A DNA stretch of 64,000 bases from Clostridiales bacterium (GTDB lineage Bacteria; Bacillota; Clostridia; Saccharofermentanales; Saccharofermentanaceae), in NCBI GenBank assembly GCA_017649645.1, contig JAGCGK010000120.1, positions 19,850-83,849 on the forward strand, written 5' to 3'. The notes beneath the pieces are model-generated. The model saw only the letters and a program-made list of their open reading frames with translations. It had not been told where the DNA came from and ran no database searches. This document shows, piece by piece, positions 1 through 8,535 of the stretch. The position numbers and the translations under genes were made by a program. Position 1 is the stretch's first letter. Each line of letters begins with the position of its first letter.

Positions 1-62
1 TGGGGCGGATCAATGGTTGATTATAACGGTTGATGACTTATCAGCTTTTTTACTTTTCCTCT

Positions 63-93
63 AAGAGGGCTCGTCTTCGGACGGGTCCTCTTT
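63..93 (+). terminator. Intrinsic terminator of an upstream gene outside the window
   Basis: A GC-rich hairpin with a TTCG tetraloop (arms at 63-75 and 80-93, AAGAGG pairing with CCTCTT) is followed by TTTATAATTT. No gene body lies between base 1 and this hairpin. It most likely ends a plus-strand gene to the left of the window. Confidence 0.7.
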
Positions 94-180
94 ATAATTT
101 CTTAAACTTTTTTTGGCGATGTATTTACTATTCGTTTGTAACATGTAACCGTTGAAGATATATGAAATGAGGAAAATGAA

Positions 181-621
181 ATGGGGCAGAATGTTTTCGA
201 GCAGAAAAAAGGGTTAAGGATCGTAGTACTGATAATCGCATTACTTGTTACGATCGGAGTACCTGCTATCTACACGGTACAGCTGGTAAGAGGATTTCAG
301 CTTAAGAATGTATGCACCGAGACAACGACGGGCAAAGTATATCACGAGATGGGATCTGGATCACACTCGCTTCTCGCGAACAACTGCAGCGCATCATTTA
401 CCGTTGACGGAAATGCATATTTTACTTCCGGAAGAGATACGGTAAAGCACCGCTTGAATGATGATGTGATCGTGCACTACAATCCGGATGATCCGTCGCA
501 GGCGTACGCTGCCGACAGCCCGAAGAGAATGGATGAGATATTTGCAGGATTATTCGTTTTCGCGGGAGCAATGACTACATTCGCGATGATCAAATCAGGA
601 AGAAGAGCTGCACAATACTGA
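181..621 (+). CDS. DUF3592-like two-span membrane protein
   Basis: This 146-residue protein has one membrane segment near residues 15-37 and a second near 118-138. Between them is an extracytoplasmic stretch ending in VHYNPDDPSQAYA. A G-x-V-Y strand, a central V-D-G-x-A-Y strand and a terminal YNPxxPxxA signature between two helices is the layout of DUF3592 proteins, whose function is unknown. A GAGGA ribosome site lies about seven bases before the ATG. The gene stands alone and converges on the esterase gene across a shared terminator. The family call rests on motif and topology only. Confidence 0.6.
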   Translation: MGQNVFEQKKGLRIVVLIIALLVTIGVPAIYTVQLVRGFQLKNVCTETTTGKVYHEMGSGSHSLLANNCSASFTVDGNAYFTSGRDTVKHRLNDDVIVHYNPDDPSQAYAADSPKRMDEIFAGLFVFAGAMTTFAMIKSGRRAAQY

Positions 622-629
622 TAACGAAA

Positions 630-662
630 AAGCCCGGGTTCACTTCAGAGTGATCCCGGGCT
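630..662. terminator. Bidirectional terminator between convergent genes
   Basis: Fifteen-base arms beginning AAGCCCGGGTT and ending CCCGGGCTT (one mismatch) enclose a TCAG loop. AAAA lies on one side and CGTTTTGTT on the other, so it can end both the gene at 181-621 and the minus-strand esterase gene. Confidence 0.85.
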
Positions 663-678
663 TCGTTTTGTTATTTGA

Positions 679-2838
679 TTATCGGTCGATACCGTATGTG
701 TTACAGATCTCTGTAAATTCTTTGGAATCTGCGAATCCGTAAAGGACATCATCACGGGTCTTTCCGTCTTCGAGTTCCTTGAGCCAGAATGCCATTCCGT
801 CAGCGTCGGAAGCTCTTCCCATGAATGTCTCATAGAGACGCTCGATGTACTCTTCATCGGAAGTCTTGAATCCAACGAACTCTGCAGATGTGAAGAACTG
901 ATATGCTGCCTTTGTTCCCGTTATCTCAAGATTTGTAAGTGAAAGTGACCAGAACTTAAGTCCTTCTTCCTCTGCTTCTCTTCCGAGGCACTTGGTGTAA
1001 AGACGCGAAGCGAACTCAATTGCATTAGCTGATGGCTCAGTTGCATATGCTGTTGTGTTGCCCGGCTTTACGCCGTATCTGGCGCAGATGTTGCACCACT
1101 CTGTGGAATTAACAAAGCACTTAATAACTTCTACCTTATCAAGAGACTTGGTATCAAGTTTATCTACCCAATAAGCTTTTCCCTCAGGCTCAGATGCACG
1201 GTCGAAGAATGTCTTGTAGAGTACTTCGACGAAGTCTTCAGTAGACATGTTCTTCTCGAGGAACTCAGGTGAGATAAGGAATTCCTTAGCGCAGTCGCCG
1301 CCTGTTCTGATTCCTGTCTTAACTTCATTAGCCCAGAAAGCCTTACCTTCAGGATCGGATTCTCTTCCGAGAGCCACAACGTACAATCTCTCTATAAGAT
1401 CTTCGAAATTGCCGGTTGAAGGAGCAGTTGTTACTTCCGCGCTTGGAGTCGGAGTAGTTGTCGAATCTGAACCCTCAGGTGCAGGACCAGGATATACAGT
1501 AACCTTCTTGATGTTGCCTGCAGGAGTTGTGTCTGTTGCAGCTACTCTGATGTAGTAGTCGCCAGCGAAAAGTCCTGTGATCTCAGTTCCCGTGCATGGC
1601 TTTGCATTCTGGAAATCGATATATGTTGAATACTCCATTGTCGTATCAACACCCGTGATCTTACCGTCTCCGCCGTTAAGAACTGAAGGCTCAAACGTCT
1701 TTATTCCTTCAGGTGCTGCAGGAGCCATCGGATCAGGACCAGGATATACAGTTATTTTCTTAGCATTACCTGCAGGAGTTGAAGCAGTAGCTGCTACTCT
1801 AATGTAGTAATCACCGGCGAAAAGACCTGTGATCTCAGTTCCCGTGCATGGCTTTGCATTCTGGAAATCGATATATGTTGAATACTCCATCGTCTCATCA
1901 ACACCCGTAATCTTACCGTCTCCGCCGTTAAGAACTGAAGGCTCATATGATGTTAATCCCTCAGGTGCTGCAGCTACGAGATTTTCCATATCGTTGCAGA
2001 TCGAAGCTGATGGTGTAACGTCATTCTGAACATAATACAAAAAGTAGAAGAGTTCATCTACGAAAAGGTCCCATACGTGACCGGATTCCTCGATATAGTA
2101 CTCCTTGATGCCGTACTTTTCACCGCAAGCTTTGGCAATATTCTGTGCTACATCGTAGTGAAGACCGCCATTCTCAGTCTTGCTGGCAGCTACAAGATAG
2201 TGTGAACCTTCAGCTTCAGAGAAAATGATCTCGCTGTTCTTATTGATCCAGCCACCTGTTACGTCGTAAGCATTTCTTACATCGTTTGCAGGGCTGAGTG
2301 CTCCTACATTCTTGATCTTGTCATTGAAGAGAACACCTGCATAAACAGCAGCCGCACCGCCCATGGAAAGACCTGATACAACAACGTCCTTGGAAGTATC
2401 GATCTTACTGCTTATCGTACCGGTGATGGTTGCATCAAGGAGTTTCTCGAACTGCTCTTCGACGAACACCTTCATCTTGTTGCCTTTTTCAGCATCAACA
2501 TTACCGATATTCGCTCTTGGAATGATGATAACCATAGGATCGATATAGCCGAGGGCATTCCACTTTGTCATCTCTTCATTGAGCTTGTCAGGCCATGTCA
2601 CGCCATTCTTTTCAATACCGCTGTTACCGTGGATATAGATGAGCGCCTGAACCTTGTAATCAACGTCAGGTGTCAGGACATATCCGAAGTAATCCGTGGA
2701 TTCATCACCGTAAGTGGTGACAGTGTAAGTAACTTTTGTTGATGCTTCTGCCTTTTTTGCATTCGCGAAAACAATACCCGTCGATATCATTATTATCGCG
2801 AGCAAAGAAGCGAGCATCCTGCACACTTTATTTCTCAT
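679..2838 (-). CDS. Secreted alpha/beta-hydrolase (esterase) with duplicated beta-domains and C-terminal DUF4214 modules
   Basis: This is a 719-residue exported protein. Residues 1-32 form a signal peptide. Residues 35-275 are an alpha/beta hydrolase domain of the polymer esterase type, with an oxyanion-side IHGNSG near 69, the nucleophile elbow GLSMGG (Ser158) and a probable catalytic His254 in ESGHVW. Two near-identical 84-residue units follow (about 291-450). Residues 478-719 hold tandem DUF4214 modules with recurring LY..xLGRExxxEGxxFW signatures. DUF4214 occurs in bacterial surface proteins and its role is unsettled. A GAGGAGG ribosome site precedes the ATG, and TATAAT lies at 2872-2877 (complement). 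The likely role is deacylating plant polymer outside the cell; the substrate is not visible. The gene diverges from the xylanase fusion. Confidence 0.8.
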   Translation of the reverse strand: MRNKVCRMLASLLAIIMISTGIVFANAKKAEASTKVTYTVTTYGDESTDYFGYVLTPDVDYKVQALIYIHGNSGIEKNGVTWPDKLNEEMTKWNALGYIDPMVIIIPRANIGNVDAEKGNKMKVFVEEQFEKLLDATITGTISSKIDTSKDVVVSGLSMGGAAAVYAGVLFNDKIKNVGALSPANDVRNAYDVTGGWINKNSEIIFSEAEGSHYLVAASKTENGGLHYDVAQNIAKACGEKYGIKEYYIEESGHVWDLFVDELFYFLYYVQNDVTPSASICNDMENLVAAAPEGLTSYEPSVLNGGDGKITGVDETMEYSTYIDFQNAKPCTGTEITGLFAGDYYIRVAATASTPAGNAKKITVYPGPDPMAPAAPEGIKTFEPSVLNGGDGKITGVDTTMEYSTYIDFQNAKPCTGTEITGLFAGDYYIRVAATDTTPAGNIKKVTVYPGPAPEGSDSTTTPTPSAEVTTAPSTGNFEDLIERLYVVALGRESDPEGKAFWANEVKTGIRTGGDCAKEFLISPEFLEKNMSTEDFVEVLYKTFFDRASEPEGKAYWVDKLDTKSLDKVEVIKCFVNSTEWCNICARYGVKPGNTTAYATEPSANAIEFASRLYTKCLGREAEEEGLKFWSLSLTNLEITGTKAAYQFFTSAEFVGFKTSDEEYIERLYETFMGRASDADGMAFWLKELEDGKTRDDVLYGFADSKEFTEICNTYGIDR
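1477..1980 (-). repeat. Two tandem 252-bp intragenic repeats
   Basis: Two consecutive copies offset by exactly 252 bp (84 codons) encode the duplicated beta-domain of the esterase. Long stretches are identical at DNA level, for example the segment encoding YSTYIDFQNAKPC in both copies. Boundaries are approximate. The near identity suggests recent duplication or gene conversion. Confidence 0.85.
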
Positions 2839-2892
2839 TTTCTTCCTCCTCGAAAATAATCAAGTTTCTTTATTATATCACACTATTCGAGT

Positions 2893-2921
2893 TTGAAATT
2901 AAACCCCGGATGCACTAAAAT
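2893..2921 (+). promoter_or_regulatory. Promoter of the GH10 fusion gene
   Basis: TTGAAA (2893-2898) and TAAAAT (2916-2921) are separated by 17 bases. An AGGGAGG ribosome site at 2935-2941 precedes the ATG at 2950. An upstream in-frame start at 2893 would place the promoter inside the gene, so it was not used. Confidence 0.6.
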
Positions 2922-2949
2922 ATTCATTATAGTTAGGGAGGATATAAAA

Positions 2950-4908
2950 ATGAATCTTAAAACAGCTTTCGACTCCAGATTTAAGATCGGAGCCGCAATT
3001 TCCCGCATGAATCTTGAGTGTCGCGGAAACATGAAATTTCTTCTCGATCAATTCAACAGTTTCACTGCCGAGAACGACATGAAACCGATGTTTTTCCTGG
3101 ATACCGAAGAGAATCTGAATGACCCGAAAAAGTACGATCTCGAACCATGTCTTTGTTTTGACTTCGCTGTTCCGTACTTAGAGTTTTCGAGAAAGAATAA
3201 TATACCGATGAGAGGCCACACGCTTCTTTGGCACAACCAGACTCCAAAGTGGTTCTTCTACAACGATTACGACGAGGGCAAGGGCCTGGTCGACAGAGAC
3301 AAGATGCTCATAAGGCTCGAAAACTACATCAAGGGCGTGCTGACCTTCGTGCAGGAGAATTACCCGGGTCAGATATACGCATGGGATGTGTGTAACGAGA
3401 TCATCGACGAGGGCGATTTCAGAAAGTCTCTCTGGCTCAAGGTCGTGGGCGAGGATTTCTTCATCAAGGCTTTTGAGTTCGCCCGCAAATATGCTTCTCC
3501 AGAAGTGAAGCTCTTCTATAACGACTACAATACATACGAGGAATGGAAGCGTGACCTCATCTTAGAGAAAGTCCTGAAGCCTCTTATCAAGAAGGGACTT
3601 GTGGACGGTATGGGAATGCAGTCTCACCTTCTGATGAATGAGCCTGAGCTGTCGCTTTATGAGAAGGCTCTTCATATGTACGGTGCACTCGGGATCGAAG
3701 TTCATGTAACCGAGCTCGACATCCATAATGCGGATCATTCTGAAGAGTCCATGAACAAGCTCGCTGAAAGATATAAGGAACTTTTCACCATTCTCGTTAA
3801 GGCAAAGGACGAAGGCAAAGCCAACGTTACGTCGGTAACTTTCTGGAATCTTCTTGATCAGTTCTCATGGCTTACGGGATTTAGGAAAGAAAGAAGCCAT
3901 CCGCTCCTTTTCGAAGGAAAATGCGAGGCTAAGAAAGCATACTACAGCGTTCTCGAGACCGTGGTCGACAAGGATAAGATCGACAAGTGGGTCCCGCCTT
4001 ATTCCGATGACGAATTGAGGATGATCACGCCGCTGGATTACTTCAGGGACATGCAAAAACTCATGTATCACAGACTCAACATCGAGCCTGGTCTTGATCT
4101 GTACTATGAGGAATTCGGATTCGGCGATAACTATATCCTCTCTGCCCAGGTAGGATTCTATCCGTTCGGAATGCAGCAGCACCTGGCTAGGATGGGATAT
4201 CACGTTATCTGCATCACGCTCAGAGGATTCTACCCTTCATCCTACGTAACCGAAGATTACGGTGACAGATGGTATGATATTTTCGCGAAGGACGTCGTCA
4301 CTGTAGCAGACAAACTTCATATCGATAAATTCGTTTACATGGGTGCATCCCACGGTGCAGGCGTCGGCTGGCATCTGATGCTCAATAACCCTGAGCGCGT
4401 TACGGGATTTATCGCATGCGTACCGGGTCCTCACTCGATAGACGAAGGTGCCATGTCCATCCGCCAGATGCTCCTGTCGGGTATCATCAAGGAAGCTCCC
4501 CCGATGGATCCGCCGATCGACAACGATCCTCTTCGTGAAGAGAGAAGGAATTTCAGAGCAATGCACATCTCTCATAATCTCGAGCCTGATCCGCGTGAGA
4601 AAGCCATCGATTACGGAAGGCCGCTCATGAAGTATAAGAACGAAGAAAAGCTTCGCGAGATGCTCCACACGATACAGGTGCCGACCCTGATCTTAGGTGC
4701 AACCGATGATCCGATAAGTACACCTGAGCTTATGCTCCGTGCAGCAAAAGAACTTCCTCACTGCAAGATGATCATGTACTCTAACACGGGACATAATATC
4801 GATACCGATCTGGTCGAAGAGTTGAGCGACGAAGCTGACAGATTCATCAAGCAGGTACAAAAAGACGGTCGTGTTTACCGCATAAATGATCAAATGCCCA
4901 GAATATAG
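2950..4908 (+). CDS. Cytoplasmic GH10 endo-xylanase fused to an alpha/beta hydrolase
   Basis: This is a 652-residue two-domain enzyme. Residues 1-340 are a glycoside hydrolase family 10 barrel with the substrate-binding RGHTLLWHNQTP, the acid/base Glu150 in WDVCNE and the nucleophile Glu255 in VTELDIH. Residues 360-650 are an alpha/beta hydrolase with elbow GASHGAG (Ser467), a later DDPIS acidic turn and a terminal TGHN histidine. There is no signal peptide, so both activities should be intracellular, acting on imported xylo-oligosaccharides. An esterase fused to a xylanase suggests removal of acetyl or feruloyl side groups. That substrate is inferred; the triads are seen. The start was chosen for the AGGGAGG site eight bases upstream. 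Confidence 0.88.
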   Translation: MNLKTAFDSRFKIGAAISRMNLECRGNMKFLLDQFNSFTAENDMKPMFFLDTEENLNDPKKYDLEPCLCFDFAVPYLEFSRKNNIPMRGHTLLWHNQTPKWFFYNDYDEGKGLVDRDKMLIRLENYIKGVLTFVQENYPGQIYAWDVCNEIIDEGDFRKSLWLKVVGEDFFIKAFEFARKYASPEVKLFYNDYNTYEEWKRDLILEKVLKPLIKKGLVDGMGMQSHLLMNEPELSLYEKALHMYGALGIEVHVTELDIHNADHSEESMNKLAERYKELFTILVKAKDEGKANVTSVTFWNLLDQFSWLTGFRKERSHPLLFEGKCEAKKAYYSVLETVVDKDKIDKWVPPYSDDELRMITPLDYFRDMQKLMYHRLNIEPGLDLYYEEFGFGDNYILSAQVGFYPFGMQQHLARMGYHVICITLRGFYPSSYVTEDYGDRWYDIFAKDVVTVADKLHIDKFVYMGASHGAGVGWHLMLNNPERVTGFIACVPGPHSIDEGAMSIRQMLLSGIIKEAPPMDPPIDNDPLREERRNFRAMHISHNLEPDPREKAIDYGRPLMKYKNEEKLREMLHTIQVPTLILGATDDPISTPELMLRAAKELPHCKMIMYSNTGHNIDTDLVEELSDEADRFIKQVQKDGRVYRINDQMPRI

Positions 4909-4946
4909 TAGCCGGTTTTCGTTTATCGATAAAAGGTTAGTCGTTC

Positions 4947-5600
4947 TTACCACATGAACCGATCAATAAAATCGTGAATATAGAGGAATCTGCATCCGGC
5001 ATTACGTGCCGTTTGCAGATCCTTTTTTTCGTCTCCGACAAAAAGGATCAAAGTAGCATCAACGCCAAAATGCTCCGCGATCTTATCGATACCCGCCTTA
5101 TTCGGCTTACGGTAACCGCAGCTCTCGGATGACATATAAAGATCCAGAAGATCCGTCACTTCAGTTATCGCACTTTTAAATATCCTGTCCGGCATTCCGC
5201 TTGGAAGATCCGTAAGACAGGCAACTTTAGCGCCGTTTGCTTTACATAGATCAATGATGTTTTTTGTGTATTCGAAGATCCTCGGTCTCAGTATAAGTCC
5301 GGAAAAGAAATCGTCCGCGACTTTGCCGATCTTCGGCTTTTGATCCCAGTCCGCTATAGCTTCGCCGAATATCACTTCGGGTGCGAACTCCACTTCCCTT
5401 CCCGTGAGCCTCGGGTTAAATGACCGCATGATCTCAGCCGATCTTTTTATCTTTTCTTCAGGGATATTTAATCCGTTGGCCTTTGATATTTCTCGAAAAC
5501 CATCGCAGTAGAATCCGCTCCAGTCAAGCGGCATTCCCTCATACTCCATAAGCGTTCCGCCAAGATCGAAAACTACAACTTTGTGATCAAAACCGCTCAT
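4947..5600 (-). CDS. HAD-superfamily hydrolase
   Basis: This 217-residue protein has the HAD motif order. Motif I is VVFDLGGTL (Asp12), with glycine in place of the usual second aspartate. Motif II is a Thr in CLTDLPSG, motif III a Lys in GYRKPNK, and motif IV is FVGDEKKD. A helical cap lies between motifs I and II. The FDLGG form occurs in some sugar-phosphate phosphatases and dehalogenase-like members. Because the second Asp normally serves as general acid/base, the missing residue makes the reaction uncertain. It is transcribed divergently from the methyltransferase gene. Confidence 0.75.
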   Translation of the reverse strand: MSGFDHKVVVFDLGGTLMEYEGMPLDWSGFYCDGFREISKANGLNIPEEKIKRSAEIMRSFNPRLTGREVEFAPEVIFGEAIADWDQKPKIGKVADDFFSGLILRPRIFEYTKNIIDLCKANGAKVACLTDLPSGMPDRIFKSAITEVTDLLDLYMSSESCGYRKPNKAGIDKIAEHFGVDATLILFVGDEKKDLQTARNAGCRFLYIHDFIDRFMW

Positions 5601-5656
5601 ATATCTCCTCTTTCAGATCCTTATCTGAAACCATTATACCTTATCGTTTTCGGGTA

Positions 5657-5684
5657 TTGACTTTCCCCGCCTTCGTGCTATCAT
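5657..5684 (+). promoter_or_regulatory. Promoter of the methyltransferase gene
   Basis: TTGACT (5657-5662) and TATCAT (5679-5684) are 16 bases apart. They lie between the divergent HAD and methyltransferase genes. A TAGGAG ribosome site follows at about 5721. Confidence 0.5.
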
Positions 5685-5733
5685 ATGAACAGATATTCAT
5701 ATGAACAATAATTCATTTGTTAGGAGAAGCAGT

Positions 5734-6330
5734 ATGTTTTGGAATAGGATCGCACCTGTGTATGATGTTTTCGAGAAGGTATATAACAACAAGGTCATCA
5801 AGGAGACCGCCAGAATATGTGCAGGTCACATGAGCGATACCGATGATGTTTTGGAATGTGCGTGCGGCACAGGACTTATCACGAGCAGCACAGCGCCGAA
5901 GACACGTCATTATGTGGCTACGGATTTCTCGAAGAATATGCTCAAAAAATGCATGAAGAAAATGAAGGGTCAATATAATACGGAGTTTAATTTCGCGGAT
6001 ATCAACGATCTGGAATTCGAAGATAACTCTTTTGATAAGGTCATTGCGGGAAACGTGATCCATCTTCTCGATGATCCGAAGAAAGCAATGAAGGAATTGG
6101 AGCGTGTCGTAAAGCCGAACGGTCTTCTCATCATCCCGACATACATCAACAAGGAAAACAGGATGGCAACAGGACTTGCCGGAACATTTAACAAGATGGG
6201 AGCGAATTTCAAAAGGCAGTTCGATATCGATTCGTACAGACTATTTTTCGAGGATATGGGATACGATAATGTATCTTATGAGATAGCAGACGGAAAGATG
6301 CCGTGCGCAGTAGCCGTTATAAGGCTATGA
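5734..6330 (+). CDS. SAM-dependent class I methyltransferase (UbiE-like)
   Basis: This 198-residue protein opens with MFWNRIAPVYD, the usual start of the UbiE/Methyltransf_11 group. It carries the SAM-binding glycine motif LECACGTG, the acidic ATDFS after strand 2, and the post-motif strands DKVIAGNVIHLL and LLIIPTYI. The acceptor cannot be told from sequence; these enzymes methylate quinones, lipids or small molecules. The start at 5734 was preferred over an in-frame ATG 33 bases upstream because the TAGGAG site lies directly in front of it. Its stop is five bases from the convergent response-regulator gene, and I see no terminator between them. Confidence 0.8.
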   Translation: MFWNRIAPVYDVFEKVYNNKVIKETARICAGHMSDTDDVLECACGTGLITSSTAPKTRHYVATDFSKNMLKKCMKKMKGQYNTEFNFADINDLEFEDNSFDKVIAGNVIHLLDDPKKAMKELERVVKPNGLLIIPTYINKENRMATGLAGTFNKMGANFKRQFDIDSYRLFFEDMGYDNVSYEIADGKMPCAVAVIRL

Positions 6331-6335
6331 TACGG

Positions 6336-7118
6336 TCACTTGATCTTCTTGAAGATGGAATACTCCGCCCAGCTGTACTGGGTCATATACTCGCCCTGAT
6401 AGGAATTAAGTATCGTGCTGTCGCCTTCAAGATATTTAAAGTAGTCGCACTCAATGAACTTAGGATTGATACCGACCTGACCGCGCTGTCTTACAAGGAC
6501 ATTCTCACAGCCGAGTTCACTTAAAGTATTGGTCAGATCCTGTCTTAATTTCTTAAGGTAATCCTGTCGATCCACGCCGAAATCATCGTCAGCCCAGATA
6601 ACTGCAATAACTTCGTTGATGGAGCACATGGCTCCCCTTCTGTCGATAAGATAAGCAAGAAGTTCTTTGGTCTTTTTATATTTGAACTTGATAGGTTCTC
6701 CGTTATGATAGACTTCAAAATTACCGAATGTTACAGCCTTAAGCATGCCTGAATCCAGGACAGAACCGTACCTTAAGGTCTCAAGCGCTTTCTTGATCTT
6801 CTCGGCTGTAACAGGCTTCATGATATAAGCTGACGCATATAGTGAAAAAGCTTCACCGGTAAAATCACCATAACCCGTAACGAATACGATATTTACCTTA
6901 GGATTTACGGCCTGAATGTTCTTAGCCAAAGTGATACCGTTGACATCTCTCATCTCAATATCGAGAAAGGCGATATCACAACCGTGCCTGCCGACGAAGA
7001 CCTCGGCTTCGTCAGTCCTTCTGAAGGAATTAATGGTCTCATTGGGAAGATTCTCCTGTATGGCAGATACAAGCGCCTCCAAAGATAACTTCTCATCATC
7101 TACAGCTATAATAATCAT
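6336..7118 (-). CDS. Response regulator with SARP-like winged-helix output domain
   Basis: This 260-residue protein is the last gene of the pilus locus. Residues 1-118 are a receiver domain with acidic pair Asp7/Asp8, phospho-acceptor Asp53 in FLDIEM and Lys102 in YIMKPV. Residues 125-235 resemble the winged-helix DNA-binding domain of SARP/OmpR regulators (FGNFEVYHNGEPIKFKYKKTK, then KLRQDL). An AAGGAG site sits nine bases before the ATG, and only four bases separate it from the kinase stop. The pairing and co-location suggest that it controls pilus genes. The doubled TGTCCC sites at 11960-11976 and 19261-19277 are the best candidate targets; this link is inference. Confidence 0.85.
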   Translation of the reverse strand: MIIIAVDDEKLSLEALVSAIQENLPNETINSFRRTDEAEVFVGRHGCDIAFLDIEMRDVNGITLAKNIQAVNPKVNIVFVTGYGDFTGEAFSLYASAYIMKPVTAEKIKKALETLRYGSVLDSGMLKAVTFGNFEVYHNGEPIKFKYKKTKELLAYLIDRRGAMCSINEVIAVIWADDDFGVDRQDYLKKLRQDLTNTLSELGCENVLVRQRGQVGINPKFIECDYFKYLEGDSTILNSYQGEYMTQYSWAEYSIFKKIK

Positions 7119-7122
7119 TCAA

Positions 7123-8535
7123 TCAATCTCCTTGTGCTTTGACAGCAGCCGGAACAGAGTCATTACCGACATTTATTTCCTTCTCAGCAGGCAATTTAGG
7201 AACGGTAATTACAGCCGTAGTTCCCCTGCCCTTTGATGAGAATATCTCCAGTTTTCCCTTTACTCTTTTCTCGATCCTGAGACGGACATTATCAATTCCT
7301 ATATGGGAACGTTCGTCATTGTGATGATATTTGTCTGTATCAAAACCTACACCGTTATCGATAACATAGATGTAGAAATTGTCCGGATCTTCAATGGTCC
7401 TTATGACAAGTTTTCCGCCGTTAGAGCTCTTGGCGATACCGTGCTTAACTGCGTTTTCGGCCAGAGGCTGAACTACCAGCATCGGGATATGGAAATCCGA
7501 AGGACCGATATCATATTCGATCTCAAGCTCATCATCAAAACGGAGCTTCTCGAGATCAAGATAGTTCTTGACATGCTCGAGTTCTTTGCTGAACGGTGCG
7601 AGTTCATTTGATACAAGAGAATCGATATTAGCTCTCAGGTAACTCGAGAAGATATCGATGGCTGTCTGAGCAAGTTTTGAATCCTTGGCACAGAGATAAT
7701 AGATGATGTTCAGCACATTAAAAACGAAATGCGGCTGCATCTGGGTAATTACCATATTGAGCTGGAGATTCTCGATCTCTTCCTTCTTCTCGGCAATGAT
7801 CTTGTTCTGGGATAAAAGGACCACATTCTGCTGGAGCACTTTTTTATTCAATTCGATCTCGGAGAAAGTTACACGAATGTTATTAACAATAAAGATGGAA
7901 ATAAGTGAGATAGCCATTCCGATATTCAGAAGTCCTATTCCGGGTTTAAGCACTACCTGAAGAACGATCATTATGACCGGGACGGTAACATATAGGCAAA
8001 GACTTACTATCTGCTTAGCGGCAAGCTTTTTCGAGCAGGAAATGATCTGAATGATGATCAAACTAAAAAGGATTCCCGAGAAAACAAACGCTAACGCATA
8101 AAAAGATTCCCTGTGGTATACGTTATGCTCATCGATATAGTAGTACCAGTGAGTGTATTTGGCGGAAATGATGCTGAACAGAGCCGCGATCGCAGCTACA
8201 AAATAAGTAATAAGGGAAACGGCTCCGGGAGCCCTGTTCGAGTCAGCCAGATGTCTTACGTAAGTAACAAACAAAGCAACCATCAAGTACTGCAAAATGA
8301 GAGTGGCGAGCATCGAGATGTCAAACAGGATATGAGCCCATTTCTCATCAACGCCCTGACTTACAACAACGCCTACGTCAAATGCCAAAGTCAGAGCAGT
8401 AACAAACTGCATGATACACATGGAGAAGTCTGCGTTGGTATTGATTTTACGCACAACGAAAAAGTATATTCCGATTCCGGAACATATAAGAACTCCCCAT
8501 AGTTCAAAAGAAGCCAGTAAGAACTCTATAGTCAT
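7123..8535 (-). CDS. LytS-type sensor histidine kinase
   Basis: This 470-residue membrane kinase has about seven hydrophobic spans in residues 5-225, then a coiled segment. The family His_kinase domain follows, with the phospho-acceptor in QMQPHFVFNVLN and an ATP-binding domain carrying NAVKHGIAK and IDNGVGFD. The H-box form QPHFxFN is typical of LytS/YpdA-like kinases, which usually pair with LytTR regulators. Here the partner has a winged-helix output instead. Its ATG overlaps the sortase stop by four bases (ATGA), implying translational coupling to pilus assembly genes. Confidence 0.88.
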   Translation of the reverse strand: MTIEFLLASFELWGVLICSGIGIYFFVVRKINTNADFSMCIMQFVTALTLAFDVGVVVSQGVDEKWAHILFDISMLATLILQYLMVALFVTYVRHLADSNRAPGAVSLITYFVAAIAALFSIISAKYTHWYYYIDEHNVYHRESFYALAFVFSGILFSLIIIQIISCSKKLAAKQIVSLCLYVTVPVIMIVLQVVLKPGIGLLNIGMAISLISIFIVNNIRVTFSEIELNKKVLQQNVVLLSQNKIIAEKKEEIENLQLNMVITQMQPHFVFNVLNIIYYLCAKDSKLAQTAIDIFSSYLRANIDSLVSNELAPFSKELEHVKNYLDLEKLRFDDELEIEYDIGPSDFHIPMLVVQPLAENAVKHGIAKSSNGGKLVIRTIEDPDNFYIYVIDNGVGFDTDKYHHNDERSHIGIDNVRLRIEKRVKGKLEIFSSKGRGTTAVITVPKLPAEKEINVGNDSVPAAVKAQGD

